From Chitinophagaceae bacterium (GTDB lineage: Bacteria > Bacteroidota > Bacteroidia > Chitinophagales > Chitinophagaceae), in assembly GCA_013140985.1 (NCBI GenBank), contig JABFRU010000051.1:1-45231 (forward strand): a stretch of 45,231 bases of DNA, read 5' to 3'. How positions within the stretch are numbered: position 1 is the stretch's first letter; each line of letters opens with the position of its first letter. Positions 8,784 through 18,155 of the stretch are shown piece by piece. The notes under the pieces are model-generated. The model saw nothing but the letters and a program-made list of their open reading frames with translations, was not told where the DNA came from and ran no database searches. The translations under genes were made by a program, and so were the position numbers.

Positions 8784-9281
8784 TTACACATCCTCTTCAT
8801 TAAATGAAAGGGTGATGCCTGCAATTTTTGGTTCTGCCTTCCTGCATTTTACCCCGGCTTTTTCTAACATGAATTTCGATGCTTTGAAAATATCTTTTGA
8901 TCCATGTTTGTCTGACAGGTAAATGACTTCTGTAATGCCTGCCTGGATGATCGCTTTTGCACATTCATTACAGGGAAAGAGGGCTGTATAAATTTTACAG
9001 CCACGAAGGTCCATCCCAATATTATTTAAAATGGCATTCAATTCTGCATGACATATATAAGGATATTTTGTCTGCAAAAATTCTCCCTGCTGGTGCCAGG
9101 GGAATTCATCATCATCACAGCCAATGGGTAATCCATTATAACCGGCCCCAACGATCTTGTTCTTATCGTTCACAATGCAGGCACCTACTTGTGTGCTGGG
9201 ATCTTTGCTGCGCCGGGCTGATAATAATGCAACACCCATAAAATATTCATCCCATGAAATATAATCTGTTCTTTTTTGCAT
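8784..9281 (-). CDS. dCMP deaminase (cytidine/deoxycytidylate deaminase family)
   Basis: The zinc-dependent deaminase motifs are complete: His78-Ala-Glu80 (CHAELNAI) supplies one zinc ligand and the proton shuttle, and PCNEC (Cys104, Cys107) supplies the other ligands. The N-terminal signature [24 protein letters not shown] and the [10 protein letters not shown] loop are typical of deoxycytidylate deaminases that convert dCMP to dUMP for thymidylate synthesis (ComEB-type). Length (165 residues) fits the family. The enzyme is cytoplasmic. The gene is transcribed alone on this strand, divergent from the SYLF gene. Substrate assignment rests on motif similarity. Confidence 0.9.
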   Translation of the reverse strand: MQKRTDYISWDEYFMGVALLSARRSKDPSTQVGACIVNDKNKIVGAGYNGLPIGCDDDEFPWHQQGEFLQTKYPYICHAELNAILNNIGMDLRGCKIYTALFPCNECAKAIIQAGITEVIYLSDKHGSKDIFKASKFMLEKAGVKCRKAEPKIAGITLSFNEEDV

Positions 9282-9398
9282 AAACAGTTTGTGGTTTAGA
9301 TTAAAATTACGGTTTTACGCTTTGCGATTTGCAGGGTTTCTGGCAAACTCTTTGTTTAATATTAACGGGCCCGGTGATCTGAACTGCACCCCGTCACT

Positions 9399-9406
9399 TA
9401 GATTTG
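9399..9406 (+). promoter_or_regulatory. Bacteroidota -7 box TAGATTTG upstream of the SYLF gene
   Basis: TAGATTTG fits TAnnTTTG and lies 21 nt before the ATG at 9428. This leaves room for a short leader with an A/T-rich Bacteroidota-type ribosome-binding region. Confidence 0.5.
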
Positions 9407-9427
9407 TAATAAATAAAATATCTTTTT

Positions 9428-9964
9428 ATGAAAAAAGCAATTTATATATGTGTAGCAATGTTTTTTTTCGCTGCTATTTCTGCATCAGCACAAACAACTA
9501 AAAAGGATAAACGACTGGTGGAAGATGCTGCTGAGGCCAAAGAAGATTTTATAGAAACTGACGGCCTGATGTCAGATTTATTCAGCAGTGCATATGGGTA
9601 TGTGATTTTCCCGAATGTAGGTAAAGGTGGTATTGGCATCGGCGGAGCAGCAGGAAAAGGGATTGTCTATGAGCAGGGCTCAATGATTGGTAAAGCACAA
9701 CTTACACAGGTAAGTATCGGTTTTCAATTTGGCGGCCAGGCTTACAGGGAAGTTATTTTTTTCGAATCAAAAGCGGATCTTGACCGGTTCAAAGAAGATA
9801 AAGTTGAATTCTCAGCACAGGCATCAGCAGTGGCAGCAACCAAAGGCGCTTCGGCTAATGTAAAATATGCGAATGGAGTGATGATCTTTACCCAGCAAAA
9901 AGGGGGATTGATGTATGAAGCATCAGTAGGGGGACAGAAGTTCGATTTCAGCCAATTTGATTGA
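9428..9964 (+). CDS. Exported SYLF (YSC84-like) lipid-binding domain protein
   Basis: A signal peptide (MKKAIYICVAMFFFAAISASAQ) is followed by a SYLF domain that covers nearly the whole mature 155 residues. Diagnostic elements are FSSAYGYVIFPNVGKGGIGIGGAAGKG, the TQVSIGFQFGGQAYREVIFF block, the Ala-rich FSAQASAVAATKGASANVKY stretch, and GGLMYEASVGGQKF at the end. Eukaryotic SYLF domains bind phosphoinositides; bacterial exported versions are thought to bind lipids or the outer membrane, but their role is not established. The gene has its own promoter and ends 3 bp from the convergent GMP reductase stop. Confidence 0.9.
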   Translation: MKKAIYICVAMFFFAAISASAQTTKKDKRLVEDAAEAKEDFIETDGLMSDLFSSAYGYVIFPNVGKGGIGIGGAAGKGIVYEQGSMIGKAQLTQVSIGFQFGGQAYREVIFFESKADLDRFKEDKVEFSAQASAVAATKGASANVKYANGVMIFTQQKGGLMYEASVGGQKFDFSQFD

Positions 9965-9967
9965 TCG

Positions 9968-11008
9968 TTATTCCTGGAACCATTCGTTCTGCTGTTCTTC
10001 CACCCGGATGAAAGTGGTTCGCTTGCTTAATTCTTTCAGCGATTTTGCACCAACATAAGTACAGGCAGAACGAAGTCCGCCGAGAATATCCTGTACAGTG
10101 TCTGCTACATTTCCACGATAGGGGATCTGTGTTGTTTTTCCTTCGGAAGCCCTGTAATCTGCAACGCCGCCTGAATATTTATTCATTGCAGTCTCTGAAC
10201 TCATACCATAAAAGAGTTTGAATTTTTTTCCATCTTTTTCAACTAATTCCCCCCCGCTTTCTTCATGGCCTGCCAGCATACCACCCAGCATTACATAATC
10301 TGCCCCGCCGCCAAATGCTTTTACAACATCGCCGGGAACTTTACAGCCGCCATCAGAAATAATTTGCCCGCCAAGGCCATGTGCCGCATCAGCACATTCA
10401 ATAATAGCTGATAATTGAGGATAACCAACTCCTGTTTTTACTCTTGTTGTACAAACAGAACCCGGGCCGATACCAACTTTAATAATATCTGCTCCTGATA
10501 ATAATAATTCTTCCACCATTTCACCGGTAACTACATTGCCCGCCATTATCACTTTACCGGGATATTTATCTCTTGTTGATTTTACAATGTCAATGAATTT
10601 TTGAGCATAGCCATTGGCAACATCAATACAAATAAAACGGAGCGATGTATTTTCTTTTAAAATAGCATCTAATTTTTCAGCATCTGCATCGCTGGTCCCT
10701 GTGCTGACAGCGATATATTCAGTGATGTTTTTCCCATCAGCTTTCATGAAATCTTTCCATTGTGCTATTGAATAATGTTTATGAATGGCTGTAAAAAGCT
10801 GGAGAGATGCTAAGGCTTTGGCCATTTCCATTGTGCCTACTGTATCCATATTGGCTGCCATTACAGGAATGCCTTCCCAGGCATCACCGCCGTGGCGAAA
10901 TTTAAATTTTCTTATCAATGAAACTTCTGATCTTGAACTAAGGGTAGAACGTTTGGGCCGTAGCATCACATCTTTAAAACCCAGCTTAATGTCTGATTCA
11001 ATATGCAT
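9968..11008 (-). CDS. guaC: GMP reductase
   Basis: This TIM-barrel enzyme of the IMPDH/GMPR family has the catalytic loop [13 protein letters not shown], whose Cys forms the covalent purine intermediate. It lacks the CBS pair of IMP dehydrogenase and has the GMPR-type C-terminus ([32 protein letters not shown]). It reduces GMP to IMP with NADPH in purine salvage. The start at ATG 11008 ([21 protein letters not shown]) gives 346 residues, the usual length. An in-frame upstream codon at 11041 would add 11 residues unlike the family. It forms a minus-strand run with the DUF5916 gene, 58 bp downstream of it. Confidence 0.95.
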   Translation of the reverse strand: MHIESDIKLGFKDVMLRPKRSTLSSRSEVSLIRKFKFRHGGDAWEGIPVMAANMDTVGTMEMAKALASLQLFTAIHKHYSIAQWKDFMKADGKNITEYIAVSTGTSDADAEKLDAILKENTSLRFICIDVANGYAQKFIDIVKSTRDKYPGKVIMAGNVVTGEMVEELLLSGADIIKVGIGPGSVCTTRVKTGVGYPQLSAIIECADAAHGLGGQIISDGGCKVPGDVVKAFGGGADYVMLGGMLAGHEESGGELVEKDGKKFKLFYGMSSETAMNKYSGGVADYRASEGKTTQIPYRGNVADTVQDILGGLRSACTYVGAKSLKELSKRTTFIRVEEQQNEWFQE

Positions 11009-11066
11009 AGCGATTAATTTGAGCAGGCAAATTAATCCCATTTTTGCAGATAGCTGAAAATGGTTA

Positions 11067-13733
11067 TTATTTGAGGAAACGGTAGGTCCATTTGATCAAA
11101 AAGATATTCCGACCAGCATCTCCTGCAAAAGCATTATCGAATAAGCTATTGAAGATGGGGGAGCTAAGGTCGCTGAATGCATCAGGCGAATTTCCCTGCG
11201 ACCAGACAAGATATAATTCTGATCCCCGTTTGTATTCCCAGCGTACCACAAGATTGGAACGGAACTGTACGAAATTGAAATCGGGATCACCAAAACTGTA
11301 ATCAGTTACGGCATCATTATTTTCATCTACTAAATAAGAGCCATTACTATAGCTGATCTCATTCGGCGTGAAAACATGAAAGCGGTCGTTAAATTCTTTT
11401 GCCATAGGAGAGGATACATAAGCAAAGTTGCTGTACAGCGGACGGGTGATGAACGGTTGTCCATAATATTGCAACGTCAGGTCCGGCGTTATATTATAAT
11501 TGACCCTTGCCGTAAAGCGAAGCGTTTTTTGCTCTACTGAACTTACGATAGAACGGGTCATATTATTATAGGTGATGTTGCGGACAAACTGGTCCTGTCT
11601 TCTCCAGTAATAATTATAGCTGGCGCTAAGGTTTATATTGAGTGCATCCAGCGGTTGGAGAACAAGAGTGAGGCTGGCATTCTTGCTTTTCACAGTATTT
11701 TCAAAACCTACAAAGCCGTTTAAATTAATGCTTGCATATATTTTTTTTCTGAAGTCGCTGCTGACATTAAAATTTGGTCCAAAACCAATAGGCCTACGCA
11801 TGGCGGCGGCGCCTCTCAACGCATTGTTGGATATTTCAAAAGGATTATAAGAAATTCCGAAGCTGGCCTGCCAGTTGTTTGTAAAAGTTGCTCCTGTATT
11901 AAAGTTGATAAAATCAAAAAGAAATCTTCCGCTACCATCCCATTTGGCCCAATGATTAATGTTCAGTCTTGCGTTGCGGAAAATGGAAAAAGCTCTTTGA
12001 AAAGATAATCCAGCCCAGGTAAATTGATTGATCTCATTAGCTGTCTGCAGAAAACCCATATCATTTAATTCAAGAGAAGGAGAACGATAGGTGATTCCCG
12101 ATTCAAATCTGAATACCTGTCCGAGCTTTCCTGGTTTGCCGCCCTGCTTGCCAAATTTTATAGTACCACCGGTACCTGTTAATGAAGTACGGTCAGGATC
12201 AAGCTCTGATTCTTTGGCATCGGGTCGCTGAAAGAGATGTTCAAAAGCGGTTTGTGTTCTGTAAATAGCTTCTTTGGTTCCATTCACATTGCTGAAAATG
12301 AAATTACCACGGACATACCATGCCCTGTTCTTCCACTGGTGTTGAAAATCGAGACCTGCTGAATATGCACTGCGATGAAGGATGTCACTCAATCCTTTTT
12401 CACGGTTCACACCGGTGAAGATGCCGCCAATGATAGTATTGCCTCCATTATAATCCTGCTGCAATCTTGCTACAAAGAAATTGGTAAGCGGTTCCACCAT
12501 TTCTTTTCTTTTCTGTCCATTGTTATCAATCGTGGCCATTTCTCTTTCTGTAACACTTTCCAATATGCCGATACTAAATCCCTTTTTTGTTTTGCCACTG
12601 AATTTAGCTGCGCCGAGAATAGAAGTGTTCTGTGGATATTTTACAAATTCTCCGGGTGCAGTATTCGGAAACCCATGCGGTGAACTACCGATACGGCGGG
12701 AATAAAATAAAAGATCGCCATCATAATCACCACCCAACTGTGAACCAGTAAGCTGGTAATCAAAAATGTTTCGGCTCTCCACAAAGAAGGGTCTTTGTTC
12801 GGGAAAGAAATTCTGGAACCCATCGATACGAACCTGTGAAGGATCTGCCTCTACTTGTCCAAAATCAGGATTGACAGTAAAATCAAGTATAAGATCATTG
12901 GTGATGGCCAGTTTGCCATCAACACCGGCTGTAAATTTTCCGTCAAAACCTTTTGCAAATGGATTACCCGGTTGTTTTTTGTATTTATCAACTTGTGTTG
13001 TGATGTATGGAGCGATCTCGATCTGCTTATGTACAGGTATGTTATTCAATCCATGTAATTCACCAAAACCACTCACCCACATACTCGAGCCTACAGGTAT
13101 CCGTTGCCAGAGGCTTCGTTCTTCTTTCCGGAAAAGTCTTCTGTGCACTTGTATGCCCCACACTTTTTCTTTTTCATTACCATAACGTAATTGACTGAAA
13201 GGAATTTTTATTTCGGCGCTCCATCCCTTATCATGAACATGTGTTTTTGAATACCAGATAGGGTTCCAACTGGCATCCCAGTTATTGCCATCATTCGAAA
13301 TAAATTCATCGCCCCGAACACCTGATACGGAAATTGTAAAAGAAAAACCGGTGCGTTTGTCATGATAGCTGTCAATGTTTATTTCGATCCAGTCTCCCGG
13401 GAATTGGTCACGACGGCTTAGTCTTTTTACAATAGAATCGGGTGCATGATCATAACATTGATAGGCGACATATAAAAACTTGTCATCGTATAATATTTTG
13501 AAATTACTTTGAACTGAGGGGGCCTTTCCTTCACTGGGTTGCCATTGAACAAAATCGCCGGCCCATTCTACTTTATTCCAGGCATCTTCGTCAGGCTTGC
13601 CATCCAATGTGATGGTGCCGTTTAGTTTTTGCGTAAAATATTTTTTCCTTTCAACAGTGGAATCGCCGGGGTTAGCCGAACTGTTGATAAAATAAAAACT
13701 AAATAATGCAAACAGCAGGATGGCTTTGTTCAT
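11067..13733 (-). CDS. DUF5916 outer-membrane protein with CBM9-like N-terminal domain
   Basis: A signal peptide ([20 protein letters not shown]) precedes a CBM9-like beta-sandwich at residues about 30-220: [17 protein letters not shown], then [10 protein letters not shown] and [16 protein letters not shown]. The DUF5916 region follows with its hallmark [31 protein letters not shown] (in two blocks, near residue 285). From there to residue 888 the protein alternates amphipathic strands and ends in [11 protein letters not shown], a terminal aromatic strand typical of an outer-membrane beta-barrel. The function is unknown; the family is thought to act at the outer membrane, with the CBM9-like part possibly binding glycans. 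It sits upstream of guaC on the same strand. Confidence 0.9.
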   Translation of the reverse strand: MNKAILLFALFSFYFINSSANPGDSTVERKKYFTQKLNGTITLDGKPDEDAWNKVEWAGDFVQWQPSEGKAPSVQSNFKILYDDKFLYVAYQCYDHAPDSIVKRLSRRDQFPGDWIEINIDSYHDKRTGFSFTISVSGVRGDEFISNDGNNWDASWNPIWYSKTHVHDKGWSAEIKIPFSQLRYGNEKEKVWGIQVHRRLFRKEERSLWQRIPVGSSMWVSGFGELHGLNNIPVHKQIEIAPYITTQVDKYKKQPGNPFAKGFDGKFTAGVDGKLAITNDLILDFTVNPDFGQVEADPSQVRIDGFQNFFPEQRPFFVESRNIFDYQLTGSQLGGDYDGDLLFYSRRIGSSPHGFPNTAPGEFVKYPQNTSILGAAKFSGKTKKGFSIGILESVTEREMATIDNNGQKRKEMVEPLTNFFVARLQQDYNGGNTIIGGIFTGVNREKGLSDILHRSAYSAGLDFQHQWKNRAWYVRGNFIFSNVNGTKEAIYRTQTAFEHLFQRPDAKESELDPDRTSLTGTGGTIKFGKQGGKPGKLGQVFRFESGITYRSPSLELNDMGFLQTANEINQFTWAGLSFQRAFSIFRNARLNINHWAKWDGSGRFLFDFINFNTGATFTNNWQASFGISYNPFEISNNALRGAAAMRRPIGFGPNFNVSSDFRKKIYASINLNGFVGFENTVKSKNASLTLVLQPLDALNINLSASYNYYWRRQDQFVRNITYNNMTRSIVSSVEQKTLRFTARVNYNITPDLTLQYYGQPFITRPLYSNFAYVSSPMAKEFNDRFHVFTPNEISYSNGSYLVDENNDAVTDYSFGDPDFNFVQFRSNLVVRWEYKRGSELYLVWSQGNSPDAFSDLSSPIFNSLFDNAFAGDAGRNIFLIKWTYRFLK

Positions 13734-13870
13734 TGGTCAATGATACAGTTTGTTTCAAAAAAGCAATTGGCAAAAATTAACAACGGTAATTTTTTCAATA
13801 TGTGCGGAGAGGGATCATTTGTCGCAGGAAAACAATTGTTAAAAAACGGCCAGTGAGAAAGGAAGCAATG

Positions 13871-14077
13871 CTATTTTTTTGAAACGGCCTGTTCTTGCAG
13901 CTGAGGGTTTGCCACCAGGAATTCAGGAGTAATATTCGGGTTACTATGGATGAGTTCCCGGTATTTTATTTTCAGGTTTCGTTTGAATTGGCCAAGATAG
14001 CCCGGCCGTTGAACTTGATCGGCTTGTACTTTGACCGATTCGATCAGGTCGTTGCCTATATACATCATTAATTGCAT
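13871..14077 (-). CDS. Small conserved-looking protein of unknown function
   Basis: The start at ATG 14077 gives 68 residues: MQLMMYIGNDLIESVKVQAD, then QRPGYLGQFKRNLKIKYRELI, ending PQLQEQAVSKK. The frame is open for another 18 codons upstream, but those residues (KIVCFVIVQI) do not resemble the rest. YIGNDLIES and PGYLGQFKR look like motifs I associate with short uncharacterised Chitinophagaceae proteins; I cannot verify this. The protein is basic, helical and probably cytoplasmic. It stands alone between two longer genes with about 140 bp on each side. Confidence 0.45.
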   Translation of the reverse strand: MQLMMYIGNDLIESVKVQADQVQRPGYLGQFKRNLKIKYRELIHSNPNITPEFLVANPQLQEQAVSKK

Positions 14078-14214
14078 GGGTGTGGATATTTGGACTATCA
14101 CAAAACAAACTATTTTTTCTTTTTTGTGCAATCCAAGAAGTACTCTTTTTAGACGGGTAGAATTACGAATTATTGGTTTATGGAAACAGGCTCTCTTGTG
14201 GTCTTAAAGATATT

Positions 14215-14982
14215 ATGATAAAGAATATAGCGGTTCTTTGGACAGTCTTACTGACAGGATGCGGGGAACCTGGCCAGCCCAATGTTGAACTGAAAAATCC
14301 GACTGAGATAAGACCCAGGTATGGAATTATCGAAGATATTCAAACTCCTGCGGGTTATAAAAGACTTGATGCGCCAGAAGATTCTTTTGGCGCCTGGTTA
14401 AGAAGGCTATCATTGAAAGAAAATAAAACAGTTTATCTCTTTAATGGATCAGTAAAACCCAATCAATTGGCTCAATTTGCTGTGCTTGATATAACTACAG
14501 GAGATAAAGACCTGCAGCAGTGTGCCGATGCAGTGATGCGACTAAGAGCAGAATACCTGTTTGCAACTAAAAAATTCGATTCAATCTGTTTTATAGATTA
14601 TAACGGAAAAAAATATCAATGGTCGGGTGACAGCGATAGAACAAAGTTTGGTCCTTATCTCGAAAATGTATTTGGATGGTGCGGTTCAGCATCGCTGGAA
14701 AAACAATTAAAACCTGTTCCGGATTATAATTCAATACAAATTGGAGATGTTTTGATCCGCGGTGGTTTCCCGGGTCATGCTGTTTTGGTAACGGATATGG
14801 CTATTAATGAGAAAGGAGAAAAAATTTATTTATTGGTACAGGGGTATCAACCTGCACAGGATATGCATGTACTCGTTAACCCGGTTGACAACTCATTAAG
14901 TCCTTGGTATAAAGTAACAGATTCAGGAGCGATCTATACACCGGAATGGACATTTGAAAGGAGCCAGCTGAGGAGATGGTAA
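14215..14982 (+). CDS. DUF4846 lipoprotein
   Basis: The start at ATG 14215 (MIKNIAVLWTVLLTGCGEP) gives a lipoprotein with lipobox LLTGC; an upstream in-frame start at 14173 adds 14 residues before the signal. The mature 235 residues carry the DUF4846 pattern: FGAWLRRLSLK near the N-terminus, then QQCADAVMRLRAEYLF, FGPYLENVFGWCGSASLEK, and the hallmark GDVLIRGGFPGHAVLVTDMA, ending with a WYKVTDSGAIYTPEWTF strand. The conserved GGFPGHA with His suggests an NlpC-like or hydrolase-type active site, but no reaction is known. It is surface or periplasmic. The tRNA gene follows 63 bp downstream. Confidence 0.85.
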   Translation: MIKNIAVLWTVLLTGCGEPGQPNVELKNPTEIRPRYGIIEDIQTPAGYKRLDAPEDSFGAWLRRLSLKENKTVYLFNGSVKPNQLAQFAVLDITTGDKDLQQCADAVMRLRAEYLFATKKFDSICFIDYNGKKYQWSGDSDRTKFGPYLENVFGWCGSASLEKQLKPVPDYNSIQIGDVLIRGGFPGHAVLVTDMAINEKGEKIYLLVQGYQPAQDMHVLVNPVDNSLSPWYKVTDSGAIYTPEWTFERSQLRRW

Positions 14983-15028
14983 TCTTCCTTATGGGCATTT
15001 TAATTTTTACGTTCTGGTATTTACATTT

Positions 15029-15036
15029 TACATTTG
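15029..15036 (+). promoter_or_regulatory. Promoter -7 box TACATTTG of the tRNA-Leu gene
   Basis: TACATTTG matches TAnnTTTG exactly and ends 9 nt before the first base of the tRNA, a natural distance for a stable-RNA promoter in Bacteroidota. The upstream region is T-rich. Confidence 0.6.
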
Positions 15037-15045
15037 CAGCCCGCT

Positions 15046-15129
15046 GCCCGAGTGGCGAAATTGGTAGACGCAGCAGACTCAAAATCTGCCGTCCGCAAGG
15101 ATGTGCTGGTTCGATTCCGGTCTCGGGCA
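15046..15129 (+). tRNA. tRNA-Leu (anticodon CAA)
   Basis: A complete class II tRNA cloverleaf is visible. The acceptor stem is GCCCGAG (15046-15052) with CTCGGGC (15122-15128) and discriminator A (15129). The anticodon stem GCAGA/TCTGC closes the loop CTCAAAA with CAA at 15080-15082, decoding UUG. A long variable arm (15090-15104) pairs TCC with GGA over GCAA. The T arm has loop TTCGATT. The CCA end is not encoded, so it must be added after transcription. Its own promoter lies just upstream and a terminator just downstream. Confidence 0.97.
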
Positions 15130-15130
15130 C

Positions 15131-15159
15131 AAAAAGCTCCGCTGAATGCGAAGCTTTTT
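15131..15159 (+). terminator. Rho-independent terminator of the tRNA-Leu gene
   Basis: The inverted repeat AAAAAGCTCCGC / GCGAAGCTTTTT (one mismatch) with loop TGAAT starts 1 nt after the tRNA and ends in a T run. The A tract on its 5' side makes it nearly symmetric, so it may also terminate hscB transcripts arriving from the opposite side, whose coding region ends 4 bp further on. Confidence 0.85.
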
Positions 15160-15162
15160 GTT

Positions 15163-15669
15163 TTATGCTGAAAGTTGTTTACTGAGCCGGTCTAAATATT
15201 TTTTCTTGTAATAATATTCTTTTACCTGCAGCAATTCTTTTTCGGTCGTAATGCCGTCTTTGTAATTTTCAACAGTTTCTTTAACAGGTTCATATATTTC
15301 TGATTGAAGATCATTTATTGCAGATCGTAATTTTGTTTTCAGGCCATCGTCATCCCCTGCATCCATCAGTTGTTCGTTTATTTCCAATACTTCCATTAAA
15401 AAAGCCGGGGGCAATTCATATTTTTCTTCTTCCTGTAACAGTTCTTTTAACTGCAGAACATATTTTATGTTCTCATCCGGGGTTTGAAATGTTTTGAAGG
15501 CTTTGTTTAATAAGGCTGATCTTTCCAGTGCATTGGTTTTGTCGTCTTCAGAACTATTTACAAAAAAATCAGGATGGTATTTCCGGCTGAGTTCAAAATA
15601 TTTTTTTGGCAAACCAGCCTTATCCACTTGCAGCTGCACAGGTATCTCAAATAATTCAAAATAGTTCAT
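15163..15669 (-). CDS. hscB: Fe-S cluster assembly co-chaperone HscB
   Basis: The N-terminal J domain (residues 1-70) has the HPD motif at 32-34 in KYFELSRKYHPDFF, needed to stimulate the Hsp70 partner. The C-terminal three-helix region contains LMEVLEINEQLMDAGDD and the segment leading to YYYKKKYLDRL, typical of HscB, which delivers the IscU scaffold to HscA. Length (168 residues) is normal. No hscA, iscU or fdx is present nearby, so hscB is isolated from its usual operon here. It is divergent from the sigma factor gene and ends beside the tRNA terminator. Confidence 0.9.
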   Translation of the reverse strand: MNYFELFEIPVQLQVDKAGLPKKYFELSRKYHPDFFVNSSEDDKTNALERSALLNKAFKTFQTPDENIKYVLQLKELLQEEEKYELPPAFLMEVLEINEQLMDAGDDDGLKTKLRSAINDLQSEIYEPVKETVENYKDGITTEKELLQVKEYYYKKKYLDRLSKQLSA

Positions 15670-15764
15670 AGCCTTTTATAAATAAGTAATGTTTTTGCCG
15701 GAAAATAATCCTTAGTTTGGGGTTACAAAACAGTATTACAGACTTACAAATCTACGAATTAAGC

Positions 15765-16370
15765 ATGGAGGTAATCAGAAACCTCCCGGATCAGGAACTG
15801 GTGGAAAACCTGCAGACCGGGAAGCGGATGGACGAAACAATTAAGGCTATTTACCGGAACCATTTTGAAAGCCTGGGCTGGTATATAATGAATAACAGCG
15901 GTACCCGGCAGGATGCTGAAGATGTGTTCCAGGAAGTGGTGGTGACGTTTATTGATCTTGTGCAGAAGAATAAATTCAGGGGTGAATCAACAGTGAAGAC
16001 ATTTTTATATTCATTGAACCGCCATGCCTGGCTGAATGAATTAAAAAAAAGAGGAAGAGCATTGGCCCGGGAAGAAAAATATGAAAAAGGAAAAGAACAA
16101 GCAGAACCTGATGCCGGTCATTTGATTGCGGACCGGGAAGGAAGATCGGAAATTATGAAATTGGTTGGCAGTCTTGGTGAGACCTGTAAAAAAATATTAC
16201 TCCTGTTCTATTATGAAAATCTTTCTATGAAAGAGATACTTAAAAGTATGCATTATGAAAATGAGCAGGTGGTAAGGAATAAGAAGTATAAATGCCTGAA
16301 GCAACTGGAGCAAATGCTGAATGAGAAACCACATTTAAAATCAACCCTGAAAAGTTTATTGAATGGATAA
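15765..16370 (+). CDS. ECF-type RNA polymerase sigma-70 factor
   Basis: Region 2 is visible as AIYRNHFESLGWYIMNNSGTRQDAEDVFQEVVVTFID (in two blocks, residues about 30-65), with the KFRGESTVKTFLYSLNRHAWLNELKK stretch for -10 recognition and core binding. Region 4 is ETCKKILLLFYYENLSMKEI followed by a helix-turn-helix ending in YKCLKQLEQML. The start at ATG 15765 (MEVIRNLPDQELVENL) is preferred; the frame is open from a TTG at 15717, which would add 16 unlikely residues. The stop overlaps the next start by 8 nt. It is likely held inactive by that membrane protein and may control the adjacent lipoprotein and CHAT genes; this is inference. Confidence 0.9.
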   Translation: MEVIRNLPDQELVENLQTGKRMDETIKAIYRNHFESLGWYIMNNSGTRQDAEDVFQEVVVTFIDLVQKNKFRGESTVKTFLYSLNRHAWLNELKKRGRALAREEKYEKGKEQAEPDAGHLIADREGRSEIMKLVGSLGETCKKILLLFYYENLSMKEILKSMHYENEQVVRNKKYKCLKQLEQMLNEKPHLKSTLKSLLNG

Positions 16371-17133
16371 TTCTACATCAAATATGTCCGAAAAACTTCT
16401 TCAATACCTGGATGGCGGGCTGGCGGGTGTTGAAAAAGAGAACATCGAACAACAACTGGCAACCGATCCCTCGCTACAGGCAGAACTGGAAAGCCTGAAA
16501 GAAACAAGGGAGGCTCTGAAACTCTATGGCCTGAAGCAAAAAGTATCCGGCATTCATCAGCAAATGATGACCGAACTGCAAACACCTGTTAAAAAAACAG
16601 GCCTTAAGCGCCGAATAATTCGTTATAGTATGGCAGCGGCAGCAAGTATTATATTAATAGCAGGGGGTATTTTTTTATACAGTTTTCTTAGCGTATCACC
16701 AGGCAAAGTTTTTTCATCCAATTATCGTTCTTATGAACTAAGCACTATGAGAGATGGGGACACCCAACAGGTTTCTTCAGTTGAAAAAGCTTACCGGGAA
16801 AAGGATTATACGAAGGCGATAGAAGCATACACACCAAATCCGTCAACAACAATTAAGGATAATTTTTTGGCAGCTATGTCTTATATTGAATTGGGAAACA
16901 GTAAAGATGCTATTGAACTATTCAAAAAGGTTTTGGAACAGGATGAATTGCAAAAGAGTAATTTTCTGAAAGATGAATCCGAATATTACCTGGCATTGAG
17001 TTATATCCGTAATAAAGAACCAAAAACAGCCCTCGAACTATTAAGAAAGATAAAAGACAATCCCAATCATCTTTATCATGAGAAAATTACTTCAAAACTT
17101 ATTCGGCAGGTAAAGATGCTGAAATGGCGCTGA
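16363..17133 (+). CDS. Membrane-anchored TPR protein, putative anti-sigma partner
   Basis: The ATG overlaps the sigma gene stop (ATGgaTAA), implying translational coupling. Residues 8-70 are a cytoplasmic anti-sigma-like helical region (EKLLQYLDGGLAGVEKENIEQQ, split here as a Leu/Gly-rich helix and an Asp-Pro-Ser-Leu-Gln segment). Residues 88-109 form one transmembrane helix (SMAAAASIILIAGGIFLY). The periplasmic part (about 130-250) has tetratricopeptide-like repeats: VEKAYREKDYTKAIEAYTP, AAMSYIELGNSKDAIELF and YYLALSYIRNKEPKTALELL. There is no Cys/His zinc motif, so it is not a ZAS-type anti-sigma. The topology fits a sensor that reads an envelope signal and releases the sigma factor. Confidence 0.75.
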   Translation: MDNSTSNMSEKLLQYLDGGLAGVEKENIEQQLATDPSLQAELESLKETREALKLYGLKQKVSGIHQQMMTELQTPVKKTGLKRRIIRYSMAAAASIILIAGGIFLYSFLSVSPGKVFSSNYRSYELSTMRDGDTQQVSSVEKAYREKDYTKAIEAYTPNPSTTIKDNFLAAMSYIELGNSKDAIELFKKVLEQDELQKSNFLKDESEYYLALSYIRNKEPKTALELLRKIKDNPNHLYHEKITSKLIRQVKMLKWR

Positions 17134-17245
17134 TGTTCTAAAAAGACCAATACTATCCTTCTTCAACAAAGAGGGATTTTTTATGCGTGGCCGGGTTACA
17201 ATTCTCTTACGGGGGTTTACTTATCAATGAAAATATATTCTGATC

Positions 17246-18091
17246 ATGAAAACTTTTTGTATGAAAAACATTATTCGTTTATCACTTACCCTGTTGCCAG
17301 CACTTGCAATTCTGATCTATTCCTGCCAGAAGGAAGCAGGAGGTAACAGCCAGGCTGATCTGAACAAACCGCATACGGCAGCTATTTACCTTACGGATCA
17401 TCAGACACCTGTCTTTGATAGTGTTTTCATTGATATTCAGAAGCTGGAAGTGAAACTGGAAGATGATACACTGGCCAATGGTGGTTGGGTGAACCTGAAT
17501 ATCCGGGCCGGAGTATATAATATTCTTCGTTTCAGAAATGGCATTGATACGCTATTTGCCACCGGCACATTACCCAATGCAAGGATAAAAAAGATCAGGC
17601 TTACGTTGGGAACACAGAACAGCGCAATGAAGAACGGACAAAGCTTTCCATTACAGGTGAAGGACGAGGACAGGCAGGTGGTAGCTAATCTGGAAAGCAG
17701 CAATTTCGAGATCAATAACGGCCAGGTATTGTTCTGGATTGATTTTGATGCAAGTCGCTCTATCCAGGTTGATAATAGCGGATCGGGAAATAATAATGGT
17801 TACCGGTTGAAATCACATATCAAAATATTTACCCGCAGCCATTCCGGAAGAATTGAAGGAAGAGTATTGCCCCGTGCTGCTGATGCCATTGTGATGGCGA
17901 TCAATGGAACAGATACGGCCATGGCTGTTCCCGATGACGATGATGGTGAATTTAAAATTGTGGGGTTAAATGCCGGCACTTACCGTGTCTTCATTGACGG
18001 GCAAAATAATTACAACGATACAACCATCAGCAATGTAATTGTAAGAAACAGGGAGGATACGCATTTGCCGACTGTGATCCTTCATCAATAA
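17246..18091 (+). CDS. DUF4382 lipoprotein
   Basis: A lipoprotein signal (IIRLSLTLLPALAILIYSC) puts the acylated Cys near residue 27; a second in-frame ATG at 17261 would work equally well as the start. Residues about 40-190 form a DUF4382 domain (YLTDHQTPVFDSVFIDIQKLEV, NLRAGVY-like and RIKKIRLTLG strands), an immunoglobulin-like fold. A carboxypeptidase-regulatory-like beta-sandwich follows (about 205-280, GRIEGRVLPRAADAIVMAIN and FKIVGLNAGTYRVFIDG). The function is unknown; it may be an exported adhesion or binding protein. It lies 112 bp after the anti-sigma gene in the same direction and may belong to the same regulon. A terminator follows. Confidence 0.85.
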   Translation: MKTFCMKNIIRLSLTLLPALAILIYSCQKEAGGNSQADLNKPHTAAIYLTDHQTPVFDSVFIDIQKLEVKLEDDTLANGGWVNLNIRAGVYNILRFRNGIDTLFATGTLPNARIKKIRLTLGTQNSAMKNGQSFPLQVKDEDRQVVANLESSNFEINNGQVLFWIDFDASRSIQVDNSGSGNNNGYRLKSHIKIFTRSHSGRIEGRVLPRAADAIVMAINGTDTAMAVPDDDDGEFKIVGLNAGTYRVFIDGQNNYNDTTISNVIVRNREDTHLPTVILHQ

Positions 18092-18134
18092 GAGACTGTT
18101 GTGAACATGCAGGATGCTTGCTATGAGAAGCCAG

Positions 18135-18155
18135 GCCCGGTTATTTTGACCGGGC
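18135..18155 (+). terminator. Terminator hairpin overlapping the 3' end of the CHAT gene
   Basis: GCCCGGT (18135-18141) pairs with ACCGGGC (18149-18155) across the loop TATTTTG, followed by TTTCTTTG on the plus strand. It should terminate the DUF4382 transcript. The hairpin contains the last codons (Ala-Arg-Ser-Lys) and stop of the convergent CHAT gene. On the minus strand it lacks a T tract. Confidence 0.75.

Noticed and set aside
8784-11008. Operon of dCMP deaminase and GMP reductase as a nucleotide-salvage unit
   Set aside because: They are on the same strand, but the SYLF gene in the opposite direction lies between them.
15717-15764. Upstream TTG start for the sigma factor
   Set aside because: The extra 16 residues do not resemble sigma N-termini, and the site TTAGTTTG looks more like part of a promoter.
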